Shown here: positions 46,101 to 58,344 of the stretch, one piece after another
Numbering within the stretch: the stretch's first letter is position 1
Layout of the letters: every line of letters starts with the position of its first letter
From: Lumbricus terrestris
Lineage: Eukaryota; Annelida; Clitellata; Crassiclitellata; Lumbricidae
DNA: 64,000 nucleotides
Assembly (NCBI GenBank): GCA_949752735.1
Contig: OX457042.1
Span: forward strand, 59,462,297 to 59,526,296
Direction: 5' to 3'
The notes under the pieces: model-generated
The model's input: the letters and a program-made list of their open reading frames with translations, nothing else
Told to the model about the DNA's origin: nothing
The model's database searches: none
Translations under genes and position numbers: made by a program

Positions 46101-46850
46101 ACATGGACTACCAAGGGGGTTCAAGGTTACTACCCCCCTGGATTTTGGGTTTGGTTTGAGATATCATAACGTGCAATACACCAATGGATAGAGCATTCAT
46201 TTCTGCACAAAATGGTATATTTAGGTTTAAGAATATATGAATCTACCTCGAAATTATACAATTTATTTTATCTGGGGACCCTTTGATTCCACAAACGTGT
46301 ACTTTTGCATGGGCAGAATATCAGATTCTGTGTGTTTTGAACATGTGTGTTAATAATTATGTATGTTAGGGTGGTCGTTAAAAATGAAAGTTTGAATTGA
46401 CTGTTCTCCAAGGCGCCATTTGGTTCCATTCTCAACAGAAACATAACACAAAAAGTTGTAAGAGAAAATATTAATACTTAGGACTAGCACAACGCCACCA
46501 AAGTTTTACCCTTATAATAGCAAGTCTTCTAATGCTCAAAGTAGCTGTATGGTTGTAATCAACCAGGAATATTTAAACCAGGAATCAATTCAACTAGTCC
46601 TACTTGTAGTTGGTCCACACTTAAACATAATGATGCTACTGTAATCCTAATCATAATCATCAATTTATATAGCGCAACTTCAAGAGTAATTCCTCAAAGG
46701 CGAGAAAACCTGTATAACACAGGCATCACAGATAACATCTATCATATCTTATGTCTTTAAAAAATAATACTAGGCTACCTGTTTTGCCCTGTTGTCTTGA
46801 TTGATAATAATAGTTTATTGTTCTTAGACTGTTGCAGTAAGGAAACAGTA
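46101..46850. other. Intron C-D segment with repeat debris
   Basis: Contains TTAGGGTGGTCGTTAAAAATG (46367-46390) followed by sequence homologous, inverted, to 52330-52440, and an AGCGCAACTTCAAGAG LINE-type 3' end at about 46672. No gene. Confidence 0.4.
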
Positions 46851-47299
46851 ATACCAAAGATATTAGAGTTTTACTAAGATATGACACCTCCTATCTCCGC
46901 TGTATATTTGATCTGGGTGGTGGTCAAAGCACACAAACCGTGGCGCCACGTTGTGACTGGGTTGATGGCTTCTAGCAACGATAGACGCCTTAAAAGATAA
47001 ACATATTAGACCAGGCTTGGAATCTCAAAATGGCACTGCTAGAAGCAAATCATGTAACAATTTGCTAACCGGTGTTTCTAGACTAATTTGACCCTGCTGA
47101 AAACGAAAATCGCTGTTAGCAAGCTGGATTTTTGGCCGTTCAATAAGAAAACAAGATGGCGGACAAAATGGCGGTCAGTTGCTTCAAATGGCTATAAGTA
47201 AAGTATTGTATGTGACAGGAACACGATTTTAGACTCTAAATTAAGATTATAGGGTGCAAGGAATACAATGGAACCAAATACACATATGTAGCACTGCAA

Positions 47300-47940
47300 G
47301 AAAATCAAAATGGCGGACAAAATGGCGGCTAGAATCTTAAAATGGCTGTAAGTGAAGCTATGTATGCAGTGGAATCATGATTTCAGGATCTAAATCAACA
47401 TTTTTGGGGTCAAGGAATGCAATGGAAGCAAGGTAACATATGTGGCATTGCACGGAAACCAAGATGGCGGACAAAATGGCGGACAAAATCTTAAAATGGC
47501 TATAAGTGAAGTTATGTATGCAATGGAATCATGATTTCAGGATCTAAATCAACATTTTCGGGGTCAAGGAATGCAATGGAAGCAAGGTAACATATGTGGC
47601 AATGCACGGAAACCAAGATGGCGGACAAAATGGCGGACAAAATCTTAAAATGGCTATAAGTGAAGTTATGTATGCAATGGAATCATGATTTCAGGGTCTA
47701 AATCAACATTTTTAGGGTCAAGGAATGCAATGGAAGCAAGGTAACATATGTGGCATTGTACGGAAACCAAGATGGCGGACAAAATGGCGGACAAAATCTT
47801 AAAATGGCCATAAGTGAAGTTATGTATGCAATGAAATCATGATTTCAGGGTCTAAATCAACATTTTCAAGGTCAAGGCATGTGATGAAACCAATGTCACA
47901 TATATAGACCTGCCTGGACACCAAAATGTCGGCCAAAATG
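47300..47940 (+). repeat. 154-bp tandem repeats, left arm
   Basis: ATGGCGG landmarks recur at about 47309, 47464, 47618 and 47772, spacing 154-155 bp, with a more diverged unit near 47936. Units contain TTAAAATGGCTATAAGTGAA and GGTAACATATGTGGCA. Confidence 0.85.
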
Positions 47941-49379
47941 GCGGCCAGATTATCGAATTGGCTGTTAGTGAATTTCTGTATCTAATGAATAAATCAATTC
48001 AGAATGTAAATGAGAATTTTCGGAATTAAGGAAAGTGATGAAATTAAAAGCACGGAATATATTTTGTGACACTGCCAGAAAACCAAAAACCAAAATGGTG
48101 GACAAAAACTTCAACTGGCTATGAGTGATGTCTTGAACATATGCGATGAAGACTTGATTTCAGTCTGGACTAGTAATTTCCAGGTCATATGCTTCCAACA
48201 AAATCACATGCAGTGTTATGCAGTGAAATTGTCATACCTATAGTGAAATTTTGTAGTAGCCTATGACTGCACTGCAGTTTAACTATTGCTGGCTTTATGT
48301 ATATACAGGATGCATGCTTCAATGTTTCATAACTTGATCTATCAATAGTTTCAACTTTTCATGACTTGACGGATATAGCGTACCGTAGAGTCAATTCAGG
48401 CCTTGCTACTGTCAATGCAATTGCACCTGAGTGCACATGACAAGATCGCACTTCGATAGCAGCAGAGCCTGATGCTACGTTTGTCAACTTCACATGATTT
48501 GCTGTAGACAAACTCTATAATGTGGCTTTGGCGCAAACTGGTAAAGATTACTTTCTTCCACCACACTCCATCCGATGAAGATGAGGATGATATCTGAACA
48601 TCAATATCTAGAAAATGGGCCTTTCCAAACTTACAGAGCTCTTGGTAATGAGCTCATAATGGAATGTTCCAAATGAAGAAAGTAAGTGGGAACTTTCAAA
48701 TAGTTTATTCATGCATTGTTTCAGCTGATTCCTGCTAAATATGTCAAATCACATCCAGTTGTAGCATAAAGGACACTATTCTTCATCTTCATAGTTACGT
48801 GATTTGGATGAGCTTCCGTTCCGCTGATGTTCTTGACATCACCAAAACACCGTTAAATATAAAGCAAACACATATACCCGGCAGTGGACAACACCTTATC
48901 TTTTTTCACGTAACAACCAGCAACCGCTCTAGTCCATATCTCCAAATGTGGCTGTTGAGAGCTGAATAGACAGAAATGTTCAAAGCTAGATCAATCTTTC
49001 TTTCAAGCATACCAAGAACATACAGCCAATTTTCTGACAACGAAGTATTTCAGGACTCCACACAGTGACAGAGTTGTGGTAGTAATTTTCTGTACGATTT
49101 CACTTTTTAAAAGCAATGTCCACTATATCTTTCGAAGGCAATAATAATTATTATTAACCCTCTTGTAGCCAATCGAAAGTAGGCTACCTGTACACAGGTA
49201 TCCACTGTATCTGTCAGGTCACCAAATGTCTTCGCGCTTGGAGGTTCCCTATTGCTTGAACCATTGCTTGTCCATCAATAATTTGTCTGCAACAGGTTGG
49301 ATGAACTGCGTCGCGACTTATGGGCATATCACAATATTTGGTCATGTCTCATACAATATGCGGGATGTCTTGCATTGGC

Positions 49380-49765
49380 CCCTTTCCCGCAGCGGATTGC
49401 CTGCAGGGTCTGTGTGTTGCTTAGGTAGTGCCTTGATGGACTAGCCACATTATGTCTGAAAGAACTCTTGTTTTTCAACATCGGATGTCCAGCGTCGATC
49501 TACTCTTCGGTTGGCGGACCAAGCTGAGCTGGTTCACTTGCGGTCTGCTATTCGACATCACCTTTCATTCTCTGTAGCTGGTACTAAAATCTGGAATGGG
49601 AATGGCCAACCCCTTTTCACAGCGCTTATTGCATGCCCATGGGTCACTCCACTCTGTTCCATAAGGATCTAAAAACTGTCCTATTTAGTTGTAGTTAAGT
49701 CGGGAGCAATTCCGGACAGCCCACCTTGAAGAGGCACTGCGTAAAATATTGTAAATAAACAAATG
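49380..49765 (+). mobile_element. LINE 3' remnant inside the inverted-repeat element
   Basis: Decayed plus-strand frame with LRSAIRHHLSFSVAGTKIWN, close to the FSVAGPRLWNSLP signature at the C-terminus of CR1/L2-like polymerases, then a TTGAAGAGGCACTGCG 3' end. Confidence 0.5.
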
Positions 49766-49769
49766 CATT

Positions 49770-50330
49770 CCTTGACCCCGAAAATGTTGATTTAGACCCT
49801 GAATTCATGATTCCATTGCATACATAACTTCACTTATAGCCATTTTAAGATTTTGTCCGCCATTTTGTCCGCCATCTTGGTTTCCGTGCAATGCCACATA
49901 TGTTACCTTGCTTCCATTGCATTCCTTGACCCTAAAAATGTTGATTTAGACCCTGAAATCATGATTCCATTGCATACATAACTTCACTTATAGCCATTTT
50001 AAGATTTTGTCCGCCATTTTGTCCGCCATCTTGGTTTCCGTGCAATGCCACATATGTTACCTTGCTTCCATTGCATTCCTTGACCCTAAAAATGTTGATT
50101 TAGACCCTGAAATCATGATTCCATTGCATACATAACTTCACTTATAGCCATTTTAAGATTTTGTCCGCCATTTTGTCCGCCATCTTGGTTTCCGTGCAAT
50201 GCCACATATGTTACCTTGCTTCCATTGCATTCCTTGACCCCGAAAATGTTGATTTAGACCCTGAAATCATGATTCCACTGCATACATAGCTTCACTTACA
50301 GCCATTTTAAGATTCTAGCCGCCATTTTGT
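49770..50330 (-). repeat. 154-bp tandem repeats, right arm (inverted)
   Basis: Inverse complement of the left-arm repeats; GCCATCTTGG landmarks about 154 bp apart near 49872, 50026 and 50180. Confidence 0.85.
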
Positions 50331-51148
50331 CCGCCATTTTGATTTTCTTGCAGTGCTACATATGTGTATTTGGTTCCATTGTATTCCTTGCACCCTATAA
50401 TCTTATATTAGAGTCTAAAATCGTGTTTCTGTCACATACAATACTTTACTTATAGCCATTTGAAGCAACTGACCGCCATTTTGTCCGCCATCTTGTTTTC
50501 CCACTGAACGGCCAAAAATCCAGCTTGCTAACAGCGATTTTCGTTTTCAGCAGGGTCAAATTAGTCTAGAAACACCGGTTAGCAAATTGTTACATGATTT
50601 GCTTCTAACAGTGATTTCTATAGCCCTTTTAGAATTCCAAGCCTTGTCTATATAGGCCAACGTCAACGACCGGACAATTGTAGCATCCGTAAACTATCAT
50701 GAATATTTAAACTGCATTTTGAATATGACGAATAATAAAAACTATTATATATTTAATGTATTCGATAATTTTATGTTCAAAACGTGCGACTTTTACTGGC
50801 AGTTGGACAATGCAATGTCGTTGAGTGGTCGCACATGCGCGGCTGCGCCTCGGACAGCGTATTAGCAAAGTGAATCACCGGCAGCAGTTATGGAACATTT
50901 ATTTGTTAATACAGTACTTTAAACATGGCTTTCAACACCTTTGGGAAATCTAAAGAGTGATAGATTTTGTGTATTGTACGAGGTAACGCAACAATTTATG
51001 GCAGCGCAACAATTTCCTCCTGGCTTGGATGCCATGTTTATAGCACTTAAATCCCATTGCAAGGTAGGTGAGGTGAACATTCAGATAAATTATTATACAT
51101 TATGTGACGCATCTTGGTAAAACTCTAATATCTTGGGTAATACTATAT

Positions 51149-52330
51149 AATAGGGATAAACATAAAAAATTGTGGTTTCATCTGTGTCCTACGTAATTAA
51201 TCTATTCTGCAAAATTCCCAATATTCTTAATGAGCTCCGATTTCTCGGAAATATTTATTTTTCTACCATCATTGTTCATGGGGTTCCTGGGTACAAAAAA
51301 ATGGTGTAATATTAAAAGTAGCAACCCATTTCAGATGCGAATTTTTTTCTCAGATTTAGACTAATATGTTTTCAACCTGAGGCATTGTTATTCGTATGAG
51401 ATGTCCTGGTCGCCACTGAAATTTCAGCTGGATCCATTGCTGAGCATGATGTAGAGATTTTGAGTTGCACATAGCTTACGTGTTTGACACCATCGCCTTT
51501 CATGCTGATTTATAATAGGTAGTTAATTTACAATAGCTAATAAAGGCAGTGTAATTTGTGTCCACTCTTGACAGTACTTTCTGTGTCAATTGTTTGACTC
51601 TGTGTTTATTCTTTCAACTCTAAAAGTATACTTTTAATGGGATAACTTCTATATTATGAAATAGACAGCATGATGAGTAGGCTTCACCAGGCACTCAATT
51701 ATGATGCTCTCTTTAGAAGTTGTTTAAAAGATGCTCTTTGACTCCTATGTGGTAATAAGAGATTTCATAGATCTATAAAAATTATGATCTCAATAATTTC
51801 AACATTTAATTCGTTTCTTTACAGCAGCTCTTGAAAATTTTTATATGTGATGTGCTGTGTCATTCTGCTCCGATTGCCAAAATAAACGAAAATATCATCA
51901 GTTTTTTCTCTAGTTCAACTATTATTGAGGTCCTTGTCCGTGTTATATCAGATTTTTTAAAAAGTTAAGCATGTAATAAAGAGCCTCTAGTTTAATAAAG
52001 AATTCCTGTAGATGGAAATCAGGCCTATCAAAAGAACATAGCACTGTGTTGGCTTACTAGTATATGTTTATCGTCATCGATCTCAGGGACTCGCGCGTCA
52101 AATACTATTGTGATGGTCAATTGTTCATAAAAAATAATAAACCATTATCATCATTGTAGAAGTTAGCCATACTTGTCAGTTGTGCTTGAGTAAAAGAATG
52201 TAGTCTTTCTGCAAAACCTAGTCATAGGTAAAAAAAGTGACTAAAACTATCCTTATACTCAAAAAGACGATGATATTTAGTAATATCCAAAACTTCAAAC
52301 ACGTTGTGTAGTCCTAAATAATTTTCAATC
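51149..52330. other. Intron C-D, no feature seen
   Basis: AT-rich sequence with no supported gene, repeat or splice-bounded exon. Confidence 0.4.
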
Positions 52331-52440
52331 GGGATAATTTTTGGGCTGCTTTAGTCTTTTATCAAGTGGCACCAAATGGCGGGTTGGAGAAAGAATAAAA
52401 CTGAAGTTGAAAATTTGCCATTACAGATACGACCACCCTA

Positions 52441-52868
52441 ATGTATGTATGTATGTATGTATGTATGTATGTATGTACATGTATGTATGTATGTATGTAT
52501 GTATGTATGTATGTATGTATGTATGTATGTATGTTTGTATGTATGTATGTAGGTATGTATGTATGTATGTATGTATGTATGTATGTATGTATGTATGTAT
52601 GTATGTATGTATGCATGTATGTATGTATGTATGCATGTATGAATGTATGTATGTCTGTATGTATGTATGTATGTATGTATGTATGTATGTATGTATGTAT
52701 GTATGTATGTATGTATGTATGTATGTATGTATGTATGTATGCATATATGTATGTATGTTTGAAAATATATATGTATGTATGAATGTATGTACGAAGACAT
52801 GCATGTGTAAATGCATGTATGTAATTATGTATGTATGATTGTATGTATATATGTACACATGTATGTAT
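52441..52868. repeat. (ATGT)n microsatellite, about 430 bp
   Basis: Tetranucleotide array with occasional variants, degrading after 52740. Flanks are inverted: ACCACCCTAATG before it and CATTAGAGTGGTCC after it. Cys/Met/Tyr/Val and His/Thr/Tyr/Ile frames across it are artefacts. Confidence 0.95.
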
Positions 52869-53146
52869 GCATTAGAGTGGTCCAAAAAAATGAACATTGA
52901 AATATTTGAAAGGCATGTTGTTTTTTCTGTACATCTGGTACAAAAAACCCACAGTGCAAAATATTAAAACACTGTGACTCTATCTTCAGGTCACTCACAG
53001 CTGTCAAAGTTCTAACATACTAACTACATTGTAAACACTGCAATATAACTGCAGGCCTCCAGTCAACGAGCACTGAGCCTTCCATTTTAGCTGTTACCAA
53101 TATTATTTAATTGCCAGCATAAAAAGCAGCTGCAATTAGTGTTTAA

Positions 53147-54386
53147 CCCTCGAATGCCCAAGGGGGGTCCGACCGGACCCCAGGCCCGTTTTTTCCGGAT
53201 AACTTTTTAACGGCTATAGATCTGCAAAAATGCTTTTAGGACATCCTAAAACAATCATTTGGGCATCGAATGGTATATTTTGCGTGAGTATTGTCCAACC
53301 CTGTACCCCACAACCACAGGATATACCAAGGGTACCGCACGATATGCGGCTATTTGTCATACATGTGTATAGTTACTGACCAATAAATCAATGGCCAGCG
53401 CACGTTATATGAAAGAAAGATTCATATAAATTGTTGAACTTAGAATTACTGACATTGTAGCACTATGTTTGGCATATGTTTGCAGCACAGAATTTGAAAG
53501 TTTGCAAGTCTGCGTAGGCCTACCAGCAACAATTGCATACAATAGGTATGCGTCAAAACGGATGGCTTAGGACAGTTCATACAAATGGTGGCAACCGTTC
53601 TGTCAAGGTTACGCGAATAAATGGCTCAGCTTTTCTCCTTAGCCGGTGTTGTTGTAGACGGCACTGTGGCCTACCCTTCTTACTCGACCCACGAGTAGGC
53701 CTAACACCACACAGATACCCGTAGCCTACTTCTCCTTCCTCCGCAATTGTTTGAAAATTACCCCTTTCAATTGTGGCATGGTGTTATCAGGTCAGGAACC
53801 CCTCTGAGAAGTCTCTTTTGAAGCGGCGCTATACAAATTTACAATTGCGATTACGATTTAGTCTACCATAATGCAACTGATCAGTCGCTAGCTGGAAGTG
53901 AGAGCAGGTGACTGGCATGCGGACGCGCCGGACGTATGATAGCTTCCTTCGGTAAATGACGCAAGCAAGCATATAATGTGTATCTTGAGATTTTTACACT
54001 ATTGTTTTACACCGGATGGTGCTGCTGTGATACGAGATACATCAATCGATTGCAAATTCATTTGGTATTACATAGAACTAAATGCTGTAACGATATTCCA
54101 ATCTCTTATCAAGATACCAACATGAAAACGATAGGCTTCCTTCGGTAAATAACGCAAGCAAGCGTAAAATGTGTATCACGATATTTTTACACTCCTATTT
54201 TGCACCAGGTGGTGCTATTGTAATATAAGATACATCAATCGATTGCAAATTCATTTGGGATCACATAGAACTAAATTCTGTAACGATATTCCAATCCCTT
54301 CTCAAGATATTCACAAAAACCCCTGGGGTCCGCGCGGACCCCCCTTGGGGCTTCGTGTACCTAAAAATACCTTGGGCACTCGAGTG
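53147..54386. mobile_element. piggyBac-like MITE, 1.24 kb
   Basis: Flanked by TTAA (53143-53146, 54387-54390). Ends CCCTCGAATGCCCAAGG and CCTTGGGCACTCGAGTG are inverted repeats; GGGGTCC-rich segments near both ends (53166-53185, 54325-54345) also pair. It contains a diverged direct duplication of about 190 bp (about 53937-54115 and 54129-54310). No transposase. Confidence 0.85.
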
Positions 54387-54390
54387 TTAA

Positions 54391-55560
54391 CTGACTTCCA
54401 GTGTCTAATAAAACTATCTAAGAATGCGGTCAGCATGTCACAATGTCGGTTCAGAAAGTCGAATTTGACCACGAGGATCACGATGAAGCTTCGTCACCTA
54501 GAGTAATGCTTAGTGTCTTCGCTCTTCGTCAGCGAGTCATTGAAGGTACTGATTGTTGCAGCTAATCTCAGAAATCTCTCTGCCACATCATTCACGACTT
54601 GGTCTGTAAGCCTATTTAAGAGGAAGATCCAACAACGTCTCCTTGATACAAAGAGATTTCATAAACCTCCGACTCTCTATTATTTCCTCTCCTTTTTCCC
54701 TTAGGAACCCACCTCTTGCATTCTAGGTTCTTCTTCTTTACTTGTGTCTTGATTATTTCTTTTCTCGTTCATTAACTGTTTCTTGGAGAAAAATAAGAAC
54801 CCAGCAAGGTCAATTCCTAAATACCAGAAATGACGAATGAAATTAGTAAATGCCGCCTTAGTGATCTTCTCATTTGCAGCGTTGTGTTGGTCATCCAGGA
54901 GTGCTGCAGATCCCCTGTTAATAGACTTACAGAGGCACAAACTGTGCAAGTCTTCATGACCATGATGGCTGCATCTTGGCACTTTCTGCAGTCAGTTATC
55001 TTAGAGCCTGTGGATGCATGGACTAGCGGACTGTTATGATGAAAGACCACTGTTGGTGATAACATTTGAATAGCTGGATATCGGGTTCAGATGATGCAGC
55101 CATCACAACTATGAAGACTGTATCCAATATAGACTCTGTTGCGAGATGTCTGCACAAGCTAAATGCGACAGAAGCCAACAAAATACAACACCGAACAGTT
55201 AGCAACATCCGTAATGGATCTCATGGCGTGTTAGAAGCAGTAGAGTCAAATGACAGAGCTTCAATAGGTTTTTCCCATGTCCATTCTTCAATGATCTTGA
55301 GAGCCACGTTGGTCATGGCAGCTCCAGTTCCCAATGGAAGCTTTGGCACAGCAATGAGCTCATCGAATTTGATATTTGGACTTGAAGCCAACAATTATTG
55401 ACAAAAGGTCAACCCAGTGTGAGAATTGTGGAAAAATAACTGGGGGTTGAATCATGATCCACTTTTAATTGGGGTGTGAAAAACAGACTTTACTATGGGG
55501 CTCTAAGTAAGATTGGGGGCTGAAACGCCCAGTAATTCTCACTCTGGGTCAACCTATGCG
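54391..55560. other. Unassigned stretch with short frames on both strands
   Basis: Overlapping frames of 60-111 codons (for example 55066-55401 plus strand, 54817-55208 minus strand) without domain motifs. Possibly remains of a transposon gene; I cannot support a gene. Confidence 0.3.
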
Positions 55561-55849
55561 CCCTCTTCTTTCTTCTGTAAGGTCTGCTATAATTACTTTA
55601 CTATTCCAGAGTGAAACTAAGAGAATATCTTCCTTCTTGACTTCGTGGATGAAGAAATCTCTCAGATTGACGCCATATTGGTTCACCTGTCAACCCTGGC
55701 ATGCCAAAGTGAGCTTTGAGAAATATAGACTTTGGCCATACAGTATTGGACCGCAAATAGGATGTGACTAGAAAGCCTGTTAAAAATAATGCTGTGGTCC
55801 AGCGTTGAAACCAGCTCAATTTATAGAACATCATGGGGGCACGTGCCCT

Positions 55850-57040
55850 AATGCTCCCTTCGAGTCTCCTAAGGGTAGGCCTGTTTAAGTGTAGGCCTAC
55901 TTATCAATGTTCTGAGAGGGACAATCAACAAATTTATGAAAATTGTTCTTGAAAACTTCACTTTCCAGCCACATTATGGTTGTCAGCAGCCCGATATTCA
56001 ATGTAAAAATGCACGGAAAACCATTATATTTTGAACCCCATTTTGGGGGAGACCCCATGGTCAGATTTTTTGGATTTTGGATATTTTATTCCGCAGCAAA
56101 TTCTGAGGAAGAAACCGTTTAGAAAGCTTGTGTTAAATTTTTTGCAAGTCAAACTGCAAATTGCCTGGACAATAAATATATAGCTCCCAAACCCCAAATT
56201 TGATGCCCGTGAGTGACCCCTAAATATTACATTTTTGGCATAAAATTTCACACAGGTACCTTTTAGATCAAAATGAACAAATGTATCAACATGCCTCAAA
56301 AATCCAAAAGAAAAATTGTTTTACCATGCAATTTTGGACCAGTCTAGTATGCATGATTGTATCGATGTATGCATGTATGTATGCATGTATGTATGTATGT
56401 ATGTAGTCATATTCAATATCTGTCTCAGCTAATATAAGTTCATTAGCTGGTGACACAGTTTACACAGAAATATCGATTTGCCTTGGAAAAACACAACATT
56501 TTCACACATTTTATTTATTTTGAGCACTTCCGGTCATCAAAAGTCAAATTAATTGGTACGAAAAATAGCCCTTCATGCCCTCTATAGAATGGCATAATTT
56601 ATTTCTCTTCAAAAATAAATTATGGATACGCTATAATTGAAAAAATATAAAATATTTTTAAAAAAATCTACTTTAATATATTTTAATTTATTTTGAGCAC
56701 TTCCGGTTGCCATAAGACAACTAATGAATATCGAAATGTAGCCCCACACTCCCTCTATAGAATGGTATAATTTTTGTCCCTTCATATTAAACGACGGATA
56801 AGATATAGCCGATAATCTAGGAGGGGTGGTAACCACCCACCCCCAGTACCTCGGGATATCGGATATAACTTTTGAACGGTATGGAGTATCATCACAAATT
56901 TTACATCAAAATGTGTGCAAATGAACCCTCCACAGCTACCTAAAATGTCAAAAAATTTATTCCAAACGAAACAAAAATTATTTGGGAAAACCAAGGGGGG
57001 AGGGGCAACCTCCCCTTTGGTAGCCCGTGGGTTAAGCGAT
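55850..57040. other. Repeat debris, intron C-D
   Basis: Includes a short ATGT tract (about 56350-56405), two TTTTGAGCACTTCCGGT copies (56517, 56692), and a possible transposon end (GGGGAGGGGCAACCTCCCC ... CGTGGG before TTAA at 57031-57034) whose partner I could not find. Confidence 0.35.
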
Positions 57041-57310
57041 TGGGATACCTCCCTTCTCATTACCCTGATCTTGACCGCTTGATTGACGTACATCATACAT
57101 ACGATGCAGACGTTAGACTCTTAAAGTGTGTCATCTGGAATTTCAATCATGTACTCCGAACCTATTTCCACCTATTGTTAAAAGGCCTTATGCTCTGCGT
57201 TCGCGACCTCATAACTTTGAACTGACTTTGAAGATTACCTTAATTTCATCTCAGGTGTTCCTTTAAAAACTGTTCGCAGTGCTAACTCTAGGAACCGGAA
57301 ATCTATCTTT
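57041..57310 (+). mobile_element. Possible LINE 3' remnant
   Basis: Decayed frames containing RPYALRSRPHNFELTLK resemble the C-terminal end of some non-LTR polymerases. Weak. Confidence 0.3.
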
Positions 57311-58047
57311 CGCATGCTTCCAACCTAAATTCTGCATGCAGACACTCGTTATTTTAGCCAATTTCCTTTTTCAAATACTTTTTTCATGTAATAAGTTGCG
57401 GTATGTCAACTTAATTTTTTCTTGAATGAACGAAGTAGGCCTCTTTTAAAGACAACTGGCGGTAAAAAGGACAATGTGCCAATATCACGTGCTGTAAAAA
57501 ATACATGTAGTCTATGCCTACAAACTGTACAGGGTGCGCCCAAAAAACTGGGTTTTTGCCAATATCTTGACCAAAAGTGCGAATTTCGAAATGAAATTTT
57601 AACAGCTTATAGACAATTCATATTTACACATGAGGGCAAGATTTCATCAAATATTTCAAACAGAACAAAAGTTATATCACTTTTAGTGAGGCCACCAACC
57701 GTTTTTGACGATTCAAAAACGTAACACGTGGTCTTATTGTGGAAGAGGATGACGAATTTGGATCAGTGGTAGAAATACCGCTGAAAGAAGACCACTCAGA
57801 GACAAAACAGAAATTGCTTCAAGTGGATTATGAACATAATGGGCATCTCACGAGCGAGCAGCAGAAACAATATTTCTTGTTGTACTGAATCGATATGCAG
57901 ACAGATTTTCGGACAAATCGGGACTATGTAGTAGACCATGAAGTGAGTGATGTTGAAACCAGACTTTCGAGAAAAAGAATTCATGGCATATCGAATACCA
58001 CTAATATACCGTGTAAAAGTGGAAAGACAAATACAAAAGATGCTGAA

Positions 58048-58048
<1 letters not shown>

Positions 58049-58095
<47 letters not shown>

Positions 58096-58122
58096 GTTAT
58101 TATTATTATTATTATTATTTTT
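58049..58122. repeat. (ATT)n microsatellite
   Basis: Inverse-orientation equivalent of the AAT tails; marks 3' ends of minus-strand LINE fragments at 58123-58340. Confidence 0.95.
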
Positions 58123-58340
58123 CCGAGGTAGTTCTAATCCCTCAGGAAGTCACAAAATGTCCGGAGACTGTATTATTATTATTTTTTTTAGCGCCCGAGG
58201 TATATTTGATTCCTCAGGCTTTAAAAACAAAATAAAAGCTTCTTTATAGGTTCTCGTCTCCAACGTGCTGTATTATTATAATATTATTATTATTTTTTTT
58301 TTTGCCCCGAGGTATTTAGGATCCCTCAGGGACTTCATTG
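58123..58340 (-). mobile_element. Cluster of minus-strand LINE 3' UTR fragments
   Basis: Three short pieces, each with CCGAGGTA...CCTCAGG next to an ATT-rich run, the inverse of the 3' end at 43211-43285. Successive 5'-truncated insertions. Confidence 0.55.
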
Positions 58341-58344
58341 CTAA

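Larger units (their letters stand above)
46851..51148. mobile_element. Large inverted-repeat element with 154-bp tandem repeats in both arms
   Basis: Left end ACCAAAGATATTAGAGTTTT is matched inverted by AAAACTCTAATATCTTGGGT at about 51119-51138. Inner arm segments also pair (47030-47290 with 50370-50600). Each arm then carries several 154-bp units with GATGGCGGACAAAATGGCGG (left 47300-47940, right 49770-50330). The centre (48100-49760) is unpaired and holds a LINE remnant. The right arm has about 450 bp (50660-51090) with no left counterpart. No transposase and no clear target duplication. Confidence 0.65.

Noticed and set aside
52341..52897. Long frames of Cys-Met-Tyr-Val and Tyr-Ile-His-Thr
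   Set aside because: Pure translation of the ATGT microsatellite.
54817..55401. Small genes on both strands
   Set aside because: Overlapping short frames without splice logic or motifs; not supportable.
57525..57720. mariner end beginning ACAGGGTGCGCCCAAAAAAC
   Set aside because: Only one end was found and no TA-flanked partner, so no element can be defined.
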